This document shows, one piece after another, positions 62,768-64,000 of a DNA stretch of 64,000 nucleotides; position 1 is the first letter of the stretch; every line of letters starts with the position of its first letter. This DNA comes from Chloroflexus sp. Y-396-1 (GTDB lineage Bacteria; Chloroflexota; Chloroflexia; Chloroflexales; Chloroflexaceae), in assembly GCF_000516515.1 (NCBI RefSeq), contig NZ_KI911784.1:124001-188000 (forward strand). The letters are read 5' to 3'. The notes below the pieces were generated by a model. The model was not told the origin of the DNA. It was given only the letters and a program-made list of their open reading frames with translations, and ran no database searches. The translations under genes were made by a program, and so were the position numbers.

Positions 62768-64000
62768 TTAGCGGCGGGGGATCAAACCACCGAGCAGACC
62801 GCGCGATTTTGCCGCCTCTTTGCTCGCTGCCGCCTCTTTGCTCGACTTAGCCACCAACTCACGAGCCAGGTTCATAATGTCTTTTGACACCTGATGGTTA
62901 GGTTTCGCCAGTATCAGGGGTGTACCCTGATTAATAGCCAGCGTCATTTCCTGAGCAGCATCACCGATCTGCAACGCCAGCTTCCGCTGGAGATGCTTCT
63001 CGACATCTTCAGCGCGAATACCGGTACGGTTTGTGGCTTTATTCAGCACCAACATCACTTTATCTGCAGGATACCCGAGAAGATCGGCCACTTCGAGGAA
63101 GAGTTTAACATTCCGGATACAGTGCATTTCGAGGGTCATAAGGGTAATCACGCGCTGAGCCAGATCAAGTGCAGCTAGTGAGCGATCCTGAAATGATGCT
63201 GGTGTATCAACAATGACGTAGTGAAACTCCTGACGTAAAGCTTCGAGGATCGTGCGAATCTGATCGGCGGTAACCAGCTCACCGCGCTGGGGATCAGGCG
63301 GAGCCAGAAGAACACGGATTTGTGTCGGATGAGGCGCCATCACATCGTTCAAGAGATCGCGATCAAGCCCCTCGATGCGTGATGCCAGATCAAGAATCGT
63401 TTTATCCGGCCGCAGATTCAGGAGCACGCTCAGGTCACCAAAGAGAACATTCCCATCGACCAGCGCCACCTTCTTGTTTGTCTGTTGACGGATAGCCACC
63501 GCCAGGTTCGCCGCGATTGACGAAACACCAACGCCGCCTTTCGGGCTAAATACGGCAAAGATTTCTCCATCAACACCAGACGGTCCGCCCACTGTCTGAC
63601 CGCTCATCCCCATAACCGGCACAACCGGACGGGTTGCTGCCAGACGAGCGACATGACGGATCGAGCGGTAGAGATCATCGGCACTGATCGGTTTAATGAG
63701 AAATTCACGCGCTCCTGCCAGCATCGCCCGCCGAATGTAATCGGTTTCACCCTGGACACTCATAATGATCACCTGAATGGTTGGATCTTGGGTCAGGATC
63801 GCTTCTGTAGCAGCGATCCCGTCCATATCAGGCATGTTGATGTCCATTAAAATGACTTGTGGGCGATGCTGACGGGCAAGCGCAATCGCTTCACGTCCGT
63901 TGCTGGCTTTGGCAACGACTTCAATATCCTTTTCAAAGAAGAGCAGTTTTTCGAGTTGATCGCGAGTATCGACGATGTCATCAACGATCATGACTCGAAT
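62768..64000 (-). CDS. CpaE/TadZ-like protein: receiver domain plus MinD-type ATPase (5' end cut)
   Basis: At least 410 residues; the frame is open to the window edge with IRV before the first Met, so the true start is probably just outside. The receiver domain (about 1-120) keeps the acidic pair VDD, the phospho-acceptor Asp in LMDINMPDMDG and the Lys in FLIKPIS. The MinD-like domain has FSPKGGVGVSSIAANLAVAI: the first signature Lys is kept but the Lys before Ser/Thr is Val, as in many atypical CpaE/TadZ ATPases. It localises the Tad machine at the pole. A Lys/Ala/Ser-rich tail (SSKEAAASKEAAKSRG) ends the protein. Confidence 0.9.
   Translation of the reverse strand: MRVMIVDDIVDTRDQLEKLLFFEKDIEVVAKASNGREAIALARQHRPQVILMDINMPDMDGIAATEAILTQDPTIQVIIMSVQGETDYIRRAMLAGAREFLIKPISADDLYRSIRHVARLAATRPVVPVMGMSGQTVGGPSGVDGEIFAVFSPKGGVGVSSIAANLAVAIRQQTNKKVALVDGNVLFGDLSVLLNLRPDKTILDLASRIEGLDRDLLNDVMAPHPTQIRVLLAPPDPQRGELVTADQIRTILEALRQEFHYVIVDTPASFQDRSLAALDLAQRVITLMTLEMHCIRNVKLFLEVADLLGYPADKVMLVLNKATNRTGIRAEDVEKHLQRKLALQIGDAAQEMTLAINQGTPLILAKPNHQVSKDIMNLARELVAKSSKEAAASKEAAKSRGLLGGLIPRR

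Overview
The window looks like chromosomal DNA of a Chloroflexus-type filamentous anoxygenic phototroph (Chloroflexota). The evidence is the gene set: an auracyanin-like lipidated blue copper protein, a kaiB-kaiC cluster without classical kaiA, a two-subunit short polyhydroxyalkanoate (PHA) synthase with phasin and PHA regulator, a sortase, and Tad/Flp-type secretion genes. The genus is inferred from this combination and not from any rRNA marker. No rRNA, tRNA, CRISPR array or complete insertion sequence was seen.

Layout. 1-5.5 kb: end of a WD40 protein, a glycosyltransferase/patatin pair, a PHA-type regulator and a phasin. 5.9-11.6 kb: a four-gene cluster made of a PAS-PAS protein with a KaiA/RsbU-like C-terminus, KaiB, KaiC, and a PAS-PAS-GAF-GGDEF-EAL protein. 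11.6-20 kb: SDR, ArsA-like protein, folate genes (cyclohydrolase and FolD), a divergent PurD-like protein, GNAT, a Cys/Met-metabolism PLP enzyme and DUF445. 20.7-24.2 kb: MscS, CPBP protease and an SdpI/ArsR pair. 24.3-26.8 kb: PHA synthase operon (PhaE-like, PhaC, PhaB). 27-35.7 kb: a Tat-exported 5'-nucleotidase with an LPATG tail, a DnaJ-like protein and glutamate synthase. 36-43 kb: a polysaccharide assembly operon. 43-47.4 kb: small excisionase-like protein, sortase, auracyanin-like protein, pseudouridine synthase. 47.5-55.4 kb: soluble-adenylyl-cyclase-like giant, FtsB-like protein, bactofilin, PdxH, an unknown protein and a glycosyltransferase. 56.5-64 kb: membrane glycosyltransferase, DUF192 and Tad genes (C, B, A/CpaF, CpaE/TadZ).

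The intergenic regions are rich in structure. One family of 190-570 bp elements has terminal inverted repeats close to GAGCRTGATCAAAAAC and 3-bp TRA direct repeats at all four copies (4309, 29210, 43726, 50905). A second family of about 190 bp has two copies (43449, 45052), each with its own 7-bp direct repeat. Both look like non-autonomous transposable elements. A GC-rich hairpin module (about 60 bp) forms arrays inside and outside the first family, most densely at 55887-56467.

The most interesting system is the kai cluster. Its first and last genes share the same tandem PAS module. The first ends in a domain resembling the KaiA/RsbU helical domain, and the last makes or breaks cyclic di-GMP. 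This suggests a clock or timer in which a PAS-sensing KaiA-like input feeds KaiBC and a c-di-GMP output. A second notable point is a 14-bp motif shared exactly between the phaR and phasin promoters, overlapping both -10 boxes, which is a good candidate for the PHA regulator's operator.
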